Source: Limnobaculum parvum (lineage in GTDB: Bacteria > Pseudomonadota > Gammaproteobacteria > Enterobacterales > Enterobacteriaceae). Taken from it: a DNA stretch of 64,000 nucleotides. A program made the translations under genes and the position numbers. Numbering within the stretch: the first letter of the stretch is position 1; every line of letters starts with the position of its first letter. The notes beneath the pieces were generated by a model. The model saw only the letters and a program-made list of their open reading frames with translations, searched no databases and was not told the origin of the DNA. Positions 18,531-27,451 of this stretch are shown here, in pieces. Location of the stretch: the NCBI RefSeq assembly GCF_003096015.2, contig NZ_CP029185.2, forward strand, positions 1,956,001-2,020,000, written 5' to 3'.

Positions 18531-18545
18531 AGCCTAGAATAGGCT
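18531..18545. promoter_or_regulatory. Palindrome in the nfsA promoter region
   Basis: AGCCTA-GAA-TAGGCT, a perfect 6-base-arm palindrome 27 bases before the nfsA start codon, positioned like a repressor operator. The regulator is not known; it does not look like a SoxS box. Confidence 0.45.
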
Positions 18546-18659
18546 TAAAACAGGGGAGATCGTAACATAAGCAACACCTTTGTCAGAAGGTGATCCCCCA
18601 TTGATTGGCTACAATATGTTTTTTTACACAAATTTTTCTTTATAAATTGATGCAGTTAG

Positions 18660-18702
18660 TGTCAGATAGATAAGATTTATCAAACTGACAGGTAATTCCT
18701 GC
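18660..18702. promoter_or_regulatory. Probable OxyR binding site upstream of grxA
   Basis: TGTCAG...CTGACA outer and GATAA...TTATC inner dyads overlap an ATAG-N7-TTAT-N7-ACAG-N7-CTGC series, matching the OxyR tetrad ATAG-N7-CTAT-N7-ATAG-N7-CTAT at 12 of 16 positions. It is about 100-140 bases before grxA, a known OxyR target in E. coli. Confidence 0.6.
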
Positions 18703-18799
18703 TTTTTTTTACTGCCTATGACGGGCATAGTAGCGGCTGATTTTATCATATTGGCTAACGGCGAAAACCGAACATATCTAATAATTTCAAGGAGTATTC

Positions 18800-19063
18800 A
18801 TGTTTGTTGTGATTTTTGGACGTCCTGGATGTCCTTATTGTGTTCGTGCTAAAGAATTAGCAGAAAAATTAAGTCAGGAACGTGACGATTTCAGCTATAA
18901 CTATGTTGATATTCACGCGGAAGGTATTACTAAAGCTGACTTGGAAAAAACAGTCGGTAAACCAGTAGAAACCGTGCCTCAAATTTTTATCGATCAGGTT
19001 CACATTGGCGGCTGCACCGATTTCGAAGCTTACGCAAAAGAAAACCTGAGCCTGTATCAATAA
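18800..19063 (+). CDS. grxA: Glutaredoxin 1
   Basis: Glutathione-dependent dithiol reductant for ribonucleotide reductase and other targets. 87 residues with the active site CPYC (C11, C14) and the cis-proline region TVPQIFIDQVHIGGCTDF. ATG at 18800 follows AAGGAGTATTC. Divergent from nfsA as in E. coli, where ybjC lies between. Confidence 0.97.
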   Translation: MFVVIFGRPGCPYCVRAKELAEKLSQERDDFSYNYVDIHAEGITKADLEKTVGKPVETVPQIFIDQVHIGGCTDFEAYAKENLSLYQ

Positions 19064-19089
19064 TTATTGATAACAAACCTGACGCAATA

Positions 19090-19121
19090 AAAACCGGAGC
19101 TATGTTTTCTCCGGTTTTTTT
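19090..19121 (+). terminator. Terminator after grxA
   Basis: AAAACCGGAG and CTCCGGTTTT arms followed by a T run, before the convergent ruvB. Confidence 0.88.
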
Positions 19122-19140
19122 ATTTTTAATGACCGCTAAA

Positions 19141-20157
19141 TTAACGCCGTTCATCGTCTCTGGTAATGCCAAAATGCTGATAAGCATGTTGAGTTGCCAT
19201 CCGCCCTCTTGGGGTGCGCTGAATAAAACCCTGCTGAATCAGATAGGGTTCGATAACGTCTTCAATGGTTTCTCGTTCTTCACCAATTGCTGCCGCCAAG
19301 TTATCTAGCCCTACCGGGCCACCCAGAAACTTATCGATAATGGCCAGCAGTAGTTTGCGGTCCATAAAATCGAAACCTTCAGCATCGACATCCAGCATAT
19401 CCAAAGCGCGCATTGCCACGTCACCATCAACCGAGCCATTAGCCCTAACCTCAGCAAAATCACGCACCCGGCGCAGCAGTCGGTTAGCGATACGTGGTGT
19501 TCCACGTGCTCGACGGGCTATCTGATTGGCGCCTTCCGGTGACAGGTTGAGATCCATACACTTAGCACTACGTGAAACGATCGATTCCAGATCGGCGACC
19601 TGATAAAACTCCAAACGCTGCACAATACCAAAGCGATCGCGTAATGGCGAAGTTAATGAACCGGCTCGCGTGGTGGCTCCTACCAGAGTAAATGGCGGTA
19701 AATCAATTTTGATAGAACGCGCGGCCGGGCCTTCACCAATCATGATATCTAGCTGATAGTCTTCCATCGCAGGGTATAAGATCTCTTCCACTACCGGCGA
19801 AAGCCGGTGGATCTCATCAATGAACAGCACATCATGAGGTTCAAGATTGGTTAACATCGCCGCCAGATCCCCTGCTTTTTCCAAAACGGGCCCTGAAGTG
19901 GTTCTCAGGTTTACCCCCATCTCATTGGCAACAATATTAGCTAATGTGGTCTTCCCTAGTCCGGGAGGGCCAAAAATCAGCAGATGGTCTAGGGCATCAC
20001 CACGCAATCTTGCCGCTTGAATGAAGATCTCCATCTGCTCACGGACATGGGGTTGCCCCACATACTCATTCAGCAGTTTGGGGCGCATCGCACGGTCGAT
20101 AGGGTCTTCTTCTGCAAACTGCGCTACGGGTGAAATCAAACGATCGGCTTCAATCAT
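19141..20157 (-). CDS. ruvB: Holliday junction branch-migration ATPase RuvB
   Basis: Hexameric AAA+ motor that drives branch migration with RuvA. Walker A GPPGLGKTT and Walker B LFIDEIHR are intact, with arginine finger/sensor regions (ATTRAGSLTSPLRDRFG) and a C-terminal winged helix (GFIQRTPRGRMAT). 338 residues. Downstream of ruvA by 17 bases. Confidence 0.98.
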   Translation of the reverse strand: MIEADRLISPVAQFAEEDPIDRAMRPKLLNEYVGQPHVREQMEIFIQAARLRGDALDHLLIFGPPGLGKTTLANIVANEMGVNLRTTSGPVLEKAGDLAAMLTNLEPHDVLFIDEIHRLSPVVEEILYPAMEDYQLDIMIGEGPAARSIKIDLPPFTLVGATTRAGSLTSPLRDRFGIVQRLEFYQVADLESIVSRSAKCMDLNLSPEGANQIARRARGTPRIANRLLRRVRDFAEVRANGSVDGDVAMRALDMLDVDAEGFDFMDRKLLLAIIDKFLGGPVGLDNLAAAIGEERETIEDVIEPYLIQQGFIQRTPRGRMATQHAYQHFGITRDDERR

Positions 20158-20174
20158 GCTTTTTCTCTTTCTAC

Positions 20175-20786
20175 TTACAGTGCAGAACGTAATGCTTCAC
20201 GGATCAGAGTCTCGCTATCAGCACCTGGCCTTACCACTTTGCTGACCAGCCTGCTGGCTTCCTGCGGTTTGTACCCCAGAGAAACCAGTGCGGATACCGC
20301 TTCCGACTCTGCATCGTTATCCGCGCTTTTCGACGGACTGAGCGGAGGCAAATCGTTATTGTTATTAAACAGATCGCCATTTAATCCTTTGAAGCGATCT
20401 TTCATTTCTACCACCAGACGTTCTGCGGTTTTCTTACCTACGCCCGGCAGTTTAATCAATATACTAATTTGTTCCTGCTCAACCGCATGAACAAACTGCT
20501 GCGCTGACATGCCAGAGAGAATAGCTAATGCCAGTTTTGGCCCGACACCATTCACTTTAATTAACTCGCGAAACAGCGCCCGTTCCTGCTTATCGTTAAA
20601 ACCATACAGTAATTGAGCATCTTCACGCACCACAAAATGAGTGAAGATAATCGCTTCCTGACCCCGATCGGGTAATTCATAAAAACAGCTCATTGGCATA
20701 AATACTTCATAACCTACACCATTCACCTCAAGTAGAACTTCAGGGGGCTGTTTCTCCAGAATAACTCCACGTAAACGACCAATCAC
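20175..20786 (-). CDS. ruvA: Holliday junction-binding protein RuvA
   Basis: Tetrameric junction-binding partner of RuvB. OB-fold N-terminus (MIGRLRGVILEKQPPEVLLE), two helix-hairpin-helix motifs (LIKVNGVGPKLALAIL, LIKLPGVGKKTAERL) and the C-terminal RuvB-binding domain (ALVSLGYKPQEASRLV). 203 residues, the E. coli length. Confidence 0.98.
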   Translation of the reverse strand: MIGRLRGVILEKQPPEVLLEVNGVGYEVFMPMSCFYELPDRGQEAIIFTHFVVREDAQLLYGFNDKQERALFRELIKVNGVGPKLALAILSGMSAQQFVHAVEQEQISILIKLPGVGKKTAERLVVEMKDRFKGLNGDLFNNNNDLPPLSPSKSADNDAESEAVSALVSLGYKPQEASRLVSKVVRPGADSETLIREALRSAL

Positions 20787-20893
20787 GACTCAGGCTCCTT
20801 ATGGCTTACACAGGGCAGAAACTAAAGATAAACGTTCATCTTAAGTGTCCTGCCGCTCAACGTCTCTATTTATACACGTATTACAAACAAAAG

Positions 20894-20909
20894 CTGGATA
20901 AATATCCAG
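20894..20909. promoter_or_regulatory. LexA (SOS) box of ruvAB
   Basis: CTGGATAAATATCCAG fits CTG-N10-CAG and is nearly identical to the E. coli ruvA SOS box CTGGATATCTATCCAG as I recall it. It lies about 110 bases before ruvA, with a TATAAAT -10 downstream on the minus strand. The palindrome (AAAAGCTGGATA...TATCCAGCTTTT) may also act as the ruvC terminator. Confidence 0.85.
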
Positions 20910-20963
20910 CTTTTGTTTTATTTATTTGATCGCCGCATCGCTTAACTTCAGCGTTTCACCCAG

Positions 20964-21488
20964 TCATTCCCCAACCCGACCGCGAGCCAGCGTTAATCTG
21001 GCGTTACCCATACGGATGGTATTTTGGCTTAAGTGACAGTGGGTAATGGCAATTGCTAGCGCATCGGCGGCATCGGCCTGTGGGTTCGCAGCCAGTTTAA
21101 GCAATGTTCTTACCATGTGCTGTACCTGTGATTTTTCTGCTGCACCGTGCCCTACCACCGTTTGTTTAACCTGACGGGCTGCGTATTCAAATACCGGTAA
21201 ATCCACGTTGACTGCCGCAACAATGGCAGCGCCGCGCGCTTGCCCCAGCTTTAATGCCGAGTCCGCATTGCGAGCCATAAACACTTGTTCGATAGCGAAA
21301 AAGTCTGGCTGGAACTGGGTGATGATTTCACTGACGCCAGCATAAACCAGCTTAAGACGGGTAGGAAGATCGTCAACAGCGGTGCGAATGCAACCGCTGC
21401 CGAGATACTCTAACTTGCGCCCCTGCTGACGAATTACACCGTAACCAGTAATTCGCGAGCCGGGGTCAATGCCAAGAATAATGGCCAT
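20964..21488 (-). CDS. ruvC: Holliday junction resolvase RuvC
   Basis: Endonuclease that resolves Holliday junctions. 174 residues; the RNase H-like acidic residues are seen in ILGIDPGSRITGYG (D7), FFAIEQVFM and DAADALAIAITHC. ATG at 21488 overlaps the yebC stop by one base, so the aspS-nudB-yebC-ruvC order is operonic. Confidence 0.97.
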   Translation of the reverse strand: MAIILGIDPGSRITGYGVIRQQGRKLEYLGSGCIRTAVDDLPTRLKLVYAGVSEIITQFQPDFFAIEQVFMARNADSALKLGQARGAAIVAAVNVDLPVFEYAARQVKQTVVGHGAAEKSQVQHMVRTLLKLAANPQADAADALAIAITHCHLSQNTIRMGNARLTLARGRVGE

Positions 21489-22231
21489 TAAAGGGTTGCC
21501 GCAACCTCATCAGAGATTTCACCATTGTGATAAACCTCTTGAACGTCGTCGGAGTCTTCCAGCATATCAATCAGACGCAGCAGTTTTGGTGCAGTTTCGG
21601 CATCCAGATCTGCTTTGGTTGATGGAATCAGGGAAACTTCTGCCGCGATAGCAACCAAACCCGCAGCATCCAGCGCATCTTTCACATCACCAAAACTTTC
21701 CGGTGTGGTGAAAACATCGATAGCGCCGTCATCATAAGTGACAACGTCGTCTGCTCCAGCGTCTAACGCCGCATCCATTACCGCATCTTCATCGGTACCT
21801 TCCGCGTAGGAGATAACGCCTTTCTTGGTAAATAGATAAGAAACAGAGCCATCAGTACCTAAATTACCGCCGGTTTTAGTAAACGCGTGGCGAACCTCAG
21901 ATACGGTACGGTTACGGTTATCACTCAAACACTCAACCATAACCGCTGTGCCGCCAGGGCCGTAACCTTCATAAATGATGGTTTCCATATCATTATCGTC
22001 ATCACCACCCACTCCGCGGGCTATGGCACGGTTTAAGGTATCCCGCGTCATGTTGTTTGATAACGCTTTATCGATAGCAGCACGTAAACGCGGATTCGAT
22101 CCTGGATCACCACCGCCTAACTTGGCAGCTGTTACCAGTTCACGAATGATTTTTGTGAAAATTTTACCGCGTTTTGCATCTTGTGCCGCTTTACGATGCT
22201 TGGTATTGGCCCATTTACTATGACCTGCCAT
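21488..22231 (-). CDS. yebC: YebC/PmpR-family protein YebC
   Basis: 247 residues, starting MAGHSKWANTKHRKAAQDAKRG with the family signature. YebC proteins were annotated as DNA-binding regulators and have also been linked to relief of ribosome stalling at proline runs; its role here is inferred from the family. Confidence 0.95.
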   Translation of the reverse strand: MAGHSKWANTKHRKAAQDAKRGKIFTKIIRELVTAAKLGGGDPGSNPRLRAAIDKALSNNMTRDTLNRAIARGVGGDDDNDMETIIYEGYGPGGTAVMVECLSDNRNRTVSEVRHAFTKTGGNLGTDGSVSYLFTKKGVISYAEGTDEDAVMDAALDAGADDVVTYDDGAIDVFTTPESFGDVKDALDAAGLVAIAAEVSLIPSTKADLDAETAPKLLRLIDMLEDSDDVQEVYHNGEISDEVAATL

Positions 22232-22262
22232 AAAAAATCTCCAGTCGAAAGCCGATTAAGGC

Positions 22263-22706
22263 TTAATGAGAAATAATAAATTCTTCAATCGCCTGCCGGT
22301 TGCTCCACGATTTTGTCAGTTGAGCCGCTTGCATTTTATCCAGCCATTGATAAGCATGGTGCTCAGACAATGCAATCTCACGCTCTGCGGGTAATGCCAG
22401 ACAAAACCAATGCTCCAGATTATGCGTAATACCCGGCGCATAACGGTGGCGAAAGTGTGTGAAAATTTCAAATTCAACGCTACGCTGACAGTCTTGCAGA
22501 ATCAGTTGTTCTGCCTGAATATCAATACCAACCTCTTCCTTGACTTCGCGCAGTGCCGTTTGTTGCGTAGACTCTCCTGCTTCCAGACTACCGGTAACCG
22601 ATTGCCAAAAATCAGGATCATCGTTACGTTGTAACATAAGCACCCGGCCGCTATCTCGGCTGTAAATCACAACCAGCACAGATTCCGGGCGCTTAAACTG
22701 CTTCAT
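22263..22706 (-). CDS. nudB: Dihydroneopterin triphosphate diphosphatase NudB
   Basis: Nudix hydrolase that removes pyrophosphate from dihydroneopterin triphosphate in folate synthesis. The Nudix box GSLEAGES-x7-REVKEEVG is complete (about residues 37-58). 147 residues. One base separates it from the aspS stop. Confidence 0.94.
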   Translation of the reverse strand: MKQFKRPESVLVVIYSRDSGRVLMLQRNDDPDFWQSVTGSLEAGESTQQTALREVKEEVGIDIQAEQLILQDCQRSVEFEIFTHFRHRYAPGITHNLEHWFCLALPAEREIALSEHHAYQWLDKMQAAQLTKSWSNRQAIEEFIISH

Positions 22707-22707
22707 A

Positions 22708-24480
22708 TTACTTATCTGACTTCTCAGTCACTACGCTAATAGATAACTCTTTCAGCGACGCCGGATTAGCATAGCTTGGCGCTTCAGTCATCAGACAGGA
22801 TGCTGCTGTCGTTTTCGGGAAGGCAATAACGTCACGAATATTTTCGGTACCGGTTAGCAACATGACTAAACGGTCCAAACCAAATGCGATCCCTGCATGC
22901 GGTGGTGTACCATATTTTAGCGCATCCAGTAAGAAACCGAATTTTTCACGCTGTTCCTGTTCATTAATTCCCAGAATACCAAATACAGATTGTTGCATTT
23001 GACTACTGAAAATACGCACCGAACCGCCACCCACTTCGTAGCCATTCAGTACCATATCATAAGCATTCGCAATGGCTGATTCCGGATTGGCAACCAACTG
23101 CTCTGGCGTCATCTCTTTCGGTGACGTGAACGGATGGTGCATAGCCGTTAAGCCACCTTCACCGTCATCTTCAAACATCGGGAAGTCGATAACCCACAGC
23201 GGAGCCCAACTATTCTCGTTAGTGATCTTCAGGTCACGACCCATTTTCAGTCGCAGCGCGCCCATGGCGTCGGTCGCCACTTTAAAGCTGTCAGCGCCAA
23301 ATAACAGTATATCGCCATCTTTCGCCTGAGTACGATCCAGCATCGCTTCGATAATTTCTGCGGTGAGGAATTTAGCTATCGGACTCTGAACGCCATCCAT
23401 TCCGCCATTGCGATCGTTGACCTTCATCCAAGCCAGACCTTTGGCACCATAAATAGAAACAAACTGAGTGTAGTCATCAATTTGTTTACGCGTCAGTTGT
23501 GCACCACCCGGTACACACAGCGCAGCGACACGACCTTTAGGATCGTTTGCCGGACCAGAGAAAACTTTGAAATCGACGTCTTTCAGCAAATCTGCAACGT
23601 CGACCAGTTCCATTGGGTTACGTAAATCTGGTTTATCTGAACCGTAACGACGCATCGCTTCCGCAAAGGTCATGCTAGGGAACTGGCCTAAATCGACGCC
23701 TTTTACTTCTGCCCACAGTTCACACACCATTTTTTCCATAATGGCCCGAACCTGCTCTGCGCTCATAAATGAGGTTTCTACGTCGATTTGGGTGAATTCT
23801 GGCTGACGATCCGCACGTAAATCCTCGTCGCGGAAACACTTCACGATTTGATAGTAGCGGTCAAAACCGGACATCATCAACAGTTGTTTAAACAGCTGAG
23901 GTGATTGAGGCAACGCATAGAACTTACCTTTATGTACCCGGCTTGGTACCAGATAGTCACGCGCACCTTCCGGCGTTGCTTTAGTCAGCATTGGGGTTTC
24001 AATATCCAGAAAACCGTTGCCGTCCATGTAGCGGCGAACAAATGCGGTAATACGCGCACGGGTTTTCAGGCGATCGGCCATCTCTGGACGACGCAGGTCG
24101 AGATAGCGATATTTCAGGCGCTGTTCTTCAGTATTGGTTTGATTAGAATCCAACGGCAGTGGTTCTGAACGGTTAATGATATTCAGCGTGTGAGCCAAGA
24201 TTTCTACGCCACCCGTCGCCATATCTTTGTTTATTTGGCTTTCAGGACGGGCTCGTACGGTTCCAACGATCTGGATGCAGTACTCATTACGTAACTCAGA
24301 GGCTTTCTCAAATGCAGCCTTGCTATCAGGATCAAAAAACACCTGCACAATACCTTCGCGGTCACGCATATCGATAAAAATTAAGCCGCCTAGGTCACGA
24401 CGACGATTTACCCAGCCGCACAGGGTTACTTCTTGCTCAACGTGAGTGGTGTTGAGCTGTCCACAATAATGAGTACGCAT
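22708..24480 (-). CDS. aspS: Aspartyl-tRNA synthetase
   Basis: Class II aminoacyl-tRNA synthetase charging tRNA-Asp. 590 residues: N-terminal OB anticodon-binding domain (about 1-105), catalytic core with motif 2 (CFRDEDLRADRQPEFTQID) and motif 3 (GIAFGLDRLVML), and the bacterial GAD insertion domain (about 290-420). Confidence 0.98.
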   Translation of the reverse strand: MRTHYCGQLNTTHVEQEVTLCGWVNRRRDLGGLIFIDMRDREGIVQVFFDPDSKAAFEKASELRNEYCIQIVGTVRARPESQINKDMATGGVEILAHTLNIINRSEPLPLDSNQTNTEEQRLKYRYLDLRRPEMADRLKTRARITAFVRRYMDGNGFLDIETPMLTKATPEGARDYLVPSRVHKGKFYALPQSPQLFKQLLMMSGFDRYYQIVKCFRDEDLRADRQPEFTQIDVETSFMSAEQVRAIMEKMVCELWAEVKGVDLGQFPSMTFAEAMRRYGSDKPDLRNPMELVDVADLLKDVDFKVFSGPANDPKGRVAALCVPGGAQLTRKQIDDYTQFVSIYGAKGLAWMKVNDRNGGMDGVQSPIAKFLTAEIIEAMLDRTQAKDGDILLFGADSFKVATDAMGALRLKMGRDLKITNENSWAPLWVIDFPMFEDDGEGGLTAMHHPFTSPKEMTPEQLVANPESAIANAYDMVLNGYEVGGGSVRIFSSQMQQSVFGILGINEQEQREKFGFLLDALKYGTPPHAGIAFGLDRLVMLLTGTENIRDVIAFPKTTAASCLMTEAPSYANPASLKELSISVVTEKSDK

Positions 24481-24494
24481 AACGATCTATCCTT

Positions 24495-24755
24495 TTATTC
24501 TGCCAATGCTGCGCCCGGGCAATTCGCCTGACAGGCCCCAGCACAAGGGGTATCTGATGAAGTATTCTTACGGCTTTGCGGGGCTTCACTCGCATACCAG
24601 CCGGAACCTTTCAAATGAAAATTTCCGGGGGAGACCAATTTAACTAACGCTGATTCACCACACTCTGGGCATTCCACCAAAGGGGCATCCGCTAACTTCT
24701 GTAATTTATCCAGACGATGGTGGCAAACACCACACTCATATTCATAAATAGGCAT
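24495..24755 (-). CDS. FmdB-family zinc-ribbon protein
   Basis: 86 residues from the ATG at 24755 (MPIYEYECGVCHHRLDKLQK). Two CxxC knuckles (CGVC, CPEC) form a putative zinc ribbon, and a cysteine-rich tail (CAGACQANC) is added. FmdB-type proteins are named for an amide/formate regulator, but their function in enterobacteria is not settled. Sits directly upstream of aspS and probably shares its transcript. Confidence 0.85.
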   Translation of the reverse strand: MPIYEYECGVCHHRLDKLQKLADAPLVECPECGESALVKLVSPGNFHLKGSGWYASEAPQSRKNTSSDTPCAGACQANCPGAALAE

Positions 24756-24776
24756 AATAATAATTCTGAATACCAA

Positions 24777-25175
24777 TCGTTCGTTATTTTGTTCAATCAG
24801 GATGAGGCTGAACTGTTGACAATAGCGACACCCAAAAGGCGGTTATTATAAAGGAAATTATCACTGCCGATAAGTGCTACATCAGGTGACATCAACCAGA
24901 TTCGAACTAATTTATGCCTAAATGAACAAAAAATCAGCACTCTTGTTTTTAAAACCGGCTTATCCGCGCGCCTCGAACAAAAATTACCTCTCTGCCCCAT
25001 CCATAATTGTGTTTATTCTTTCCCTGAAAATTAAATATGATAATCATTCAACCTTATTGTCAGATTTTTTACCTTATAAAATAGTACATAAGCTAAAGTT
25101 ATTTCTTTCATGGCGGAATTTTTTGTTATATCCCGTTATTATTCTGTTGCAAAAATCATATCTATGGGGTGATGA
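24777..25175. other. Non-coding gap between fmdB-like gene and yecN
   Basis: 399 bases holding the promoters of two divergent units. No RNA gene, repeat or supported coding frame was recognised. Confidence 0.5.
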
Positions 25176-25571
25176 ATGGTTAGCGCACTGTATGCGGTGT
25201 TGGGCGCACTTCTACTATTTAAGCTGTCTCTCGATGTCGTAAAACTTCGTAATCAATATCGTGTTCCTTTTGGTGACGGTGGTTTTTATGAGTTGCAGAT
25301 GGCCGTGCGTATTCATGGCAATGCCGTGGAATATATTCCTATTGCACTTATTTTAATGGTAATTATGGAAATGAACGGAGCCAACATATGGTTGGTTCAC
25401 GTTAGTGGAATGATGTTATTCGCGGGTCGTCTAAGCCATTATTATGCTTTACGCCACCGCGACTGGTCTTGGCGTCGTTCCGGTATGATCGCTACCTATA
25501 TTTCTATGGTCATGATGATCTGTGCCAATATCTATTATTTGCCGTGGGAACAAATTCTGATTCTGTATTAA
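25176..25571 (+). CDS. yecN: MAPEG-family membrane protein YecN
   Basis: 131 residues with four hydrophobic segments, starting LYAVLGALLLFKLSLDVVKL. The MAPEG sequence RIHGNAVEYIPIALILM (residues about 50-66) is clear. The family includes glutathione-dependent enzymes; activity of YecN is unknown. Upstream of cmoA, as in E. coli. Confidence 0.92.
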   Translation: MVSALYAVLGALLLFKLSLDVVKLRNQYRVPFGDGGFYELQMAVRIHGNAVEYIPIALILMVIMEMNGANIWLVHVSGMMLFAGRLSHYYALRHRDWSWRRSGMIATYISMVMMICANIYYLPWEQILILY

Positions 25572-25700
25572 TCCCGTATCGCAAAAATACAAAAATGTCG
25601 TTACCGCGCTCGTGGTTATTTGCCGTCGGGTTTACAGACTTTCCCCCACTGCTCTGATAAACTGTGCCTCTTATTCATTGTTCTGACTCTTTCTATTGCT

Positions 25701-26444
25701 ATGTCAAACCGCGATACCTTATTTGCTGCCCCAATAAATAAACTGGGCGACTGGACTTTCGACGAACAGGTTGCCGAAGTGTTCCCGGATATGATTCAAC
25801 GTTCTGTGCCCGGTTATTCCAATATTATTTCTATGATTGGAATGCTCGCTGAACGCTTTGTTCGCCCCAAGACTCACATTTATGATTTGGGCTGTTCTCT
25901 CGGCGCAGCAACCTTGTCGGTTAGACGTAATATTCAAGTTGATGGTTGCCATATTATCGCTGTCGATAACTCACCGGCGATGGTTGAACGCTGCCGCCGT
26001 CATATTGATGCGTTCCGTGCGGCCACGCCGGTGGATGTCATTGAAGCGGATATTCGTGATGTTGAAATTCAAAATGCCTCGATGGTAGTGCTGAATTTTA
26101 CCCTACAGTTTCTCGAACCCGATGACCGCCAGCGTTTACTGAATAGAATCTATCGAGGGATGCTGCCCGGTGGCATTCTGGTGTTATCGGAAAAATTCAG
26201 TTTTGAAGACCATCAAATTGGTGAATTACTGTTTGATATGCACCACGATTTTAAACGTGCCAATGGTTACAGCGAACTGGAAATCAGCCAGAAGCGCAGC
26301 ATGCTGGAAAATGTGATGCGTACCGACAGCGTAGAAGCCCACAAAACTCGCCTGCATCAGGCGGGTTTCAACCATGCGGAAATCTGGTTTCAATGTTTTA
26401 ACTTTGGCTCACTAATTGCGGTAAAAGAGGAGTCTGATTCATGA
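25701..26444 (+). CDS. cmoA: Carboxy-SAM synthase CmoA
   Basis: Makes carboxy-S-adenosylmethionine from SAM and prephenate for wobble uridine modification in tRNA. 247 residues from ATG 25701 (MSNRDTLFAAP). The SAM motif DLGCSLGAATLS is present, and LNFTLQFLEP is typical. The stop overlaps the cmoB start (ATGA). Confidence 0.96.
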   Translation: MSNRDTLFAAPINKLGDWTFDEQVAEVFPDMIQRSVPGYSNIISMIGMLAERFVRPKTHIYDLGCSLGAATLSVRRNIQVDGCHIIAVDNSPAMVERCRRHIDAFRAATPVDVIEADIRDVEIQNASMVVLNFTLQFLEPDDRQRLLNRIYRGMLPGGILVLSEKFSFEDHQIGELLFDMHHDFKRANGYSELEISQKRSMLENVMRTDSVEAHKTRLHQAGFNHAEIWFQCFNFGSLIAVKEESDS

Positions 26445-27412
26445 TTGAGTTTGGTGATTTTTATAGCCTGATTGCTAAAGGCCCTCTCAGCCACTGGTTA
26501 GAAACCCTACCGGCCCAAATTGCTACCTGGCAGAAAGGTTCCCATCATGGGCAATTCAAACAGTGGTTTAACGCGGTTGATTACCTGCCAGCCATTAAAC
26601 CCGAACGACTGGATTTATTACATAGCGTTACCGCAGATACCACTCCCGGCCTGAGTGAAGGCCAGCAACTGGGGATATATACCCATTTGAAAACATTGAT
26701 GCCCTGGCGTAAAGGGCCGTTCGATCTGTATGGCATCCATATTGATACCGAATGGCGCTCAGACTGGAAATGGGAGCGTGTAGTTCCCCATATTTCCTCG
26801 TTAGCCGGTCGTACCGTGTTAGACGTTGGCTGCGGTAGCGGTTATCACATGTGGCGCATGATTGGTGCTGGTGCACATTTAGCCGTTGGTATTGATCCTA
26901 CTCAGTTGTTTCTGTGCCAGTTTGAAGCTGTACGTAAACTGTTAGGCGGCGACCAGCGAGCGCACCTGCTGCCATTAGGCATTGAACAGTTACCAGAATT
27001 AAAAGCATTTGATACCGTCTTCTCCATGGGGGTGCTCTATCACCGCCGCTCTCCTCTGGATCATCTGTATCAGTTAAAAAATCAGTTAGTTTCTGGTGGT
27101 GAATTGGTACTGGAAACCATCGTTATTGAAGGCGATGAACACCAAGTTTTAGTACCCGGAGATCGCTACGCTCAAATGCGTAACGTCTATTTTATTCCAT
27201 CGGCAGCGGCACTGGTTAACTGGTTGGAAAAGTGCGGCTTTATAGATATTCGCATTGTTGATGTTTGCACTACCACCATTGAAGAACAACGAAAAACCGA
27301 TTGGATGACCAGTGACTCTTTAGCTGAGTTTCTTGATCCGCAAGATCACAGTAAAACCATTGAAGGATACCCTGCACCAATCAGGGCTGTTATTGTAGCA
27401 AAAAGGCCTTAA
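26441..27412 (+). CDS. cmoB: tRNA U34 carboxymethyltransferase CmoB
   Basis: Transfers the carboxymethyl group of carboxy-SAM to 5-hydroxyuridine 34, giving cmo5U. 323 residues, with the Rossmann motif VLDVGCGSGYHMWRM and the CmoB substrate segment FSMGVLYHRRSPLDHL. Overlaps cmoA. Confidence 0.97.
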   Translation: MIEFGDFYSLIAKGPLSHWLETLPAQIATWQKGSHHGQFKQWFNAVDYLPAIKPERLDLLHSVTADTTPGLSEGQQLGIYTHLKTLMPWRKGPFDLYGIHIDTEWRSDWKWERVVPHISSLAGRTVLDVGCGSGYHMWRMIGAGAHLAVGIDPTQLFLCQFEAVRKLLGGDQRAHLLPLGIEQLPELKAFDTVFSMGVLYHRRSPLDHLYQLKNQLVSGGELVLETIVIEGDEHQVLVPGDRYAQMRNVYFIPSAAALVNWLEKCGFIDIRIVDVCTTTIEEQRKTDWMTSDSLAEFLDPQDHSKTIEGYPAPIRAVIVAKRP

Positions 27413-27451
27413 GTGTCGATTTGTTAAGTGTAATGTATTAAGGGATTAAGC

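Noticed and set aside
24922..25242. 106-codon frame upstream of and overlapping yecN
   Set aside because: Overlaps the start of the clear yecN gene in another frame, has poor start context and no protein-like conservation.
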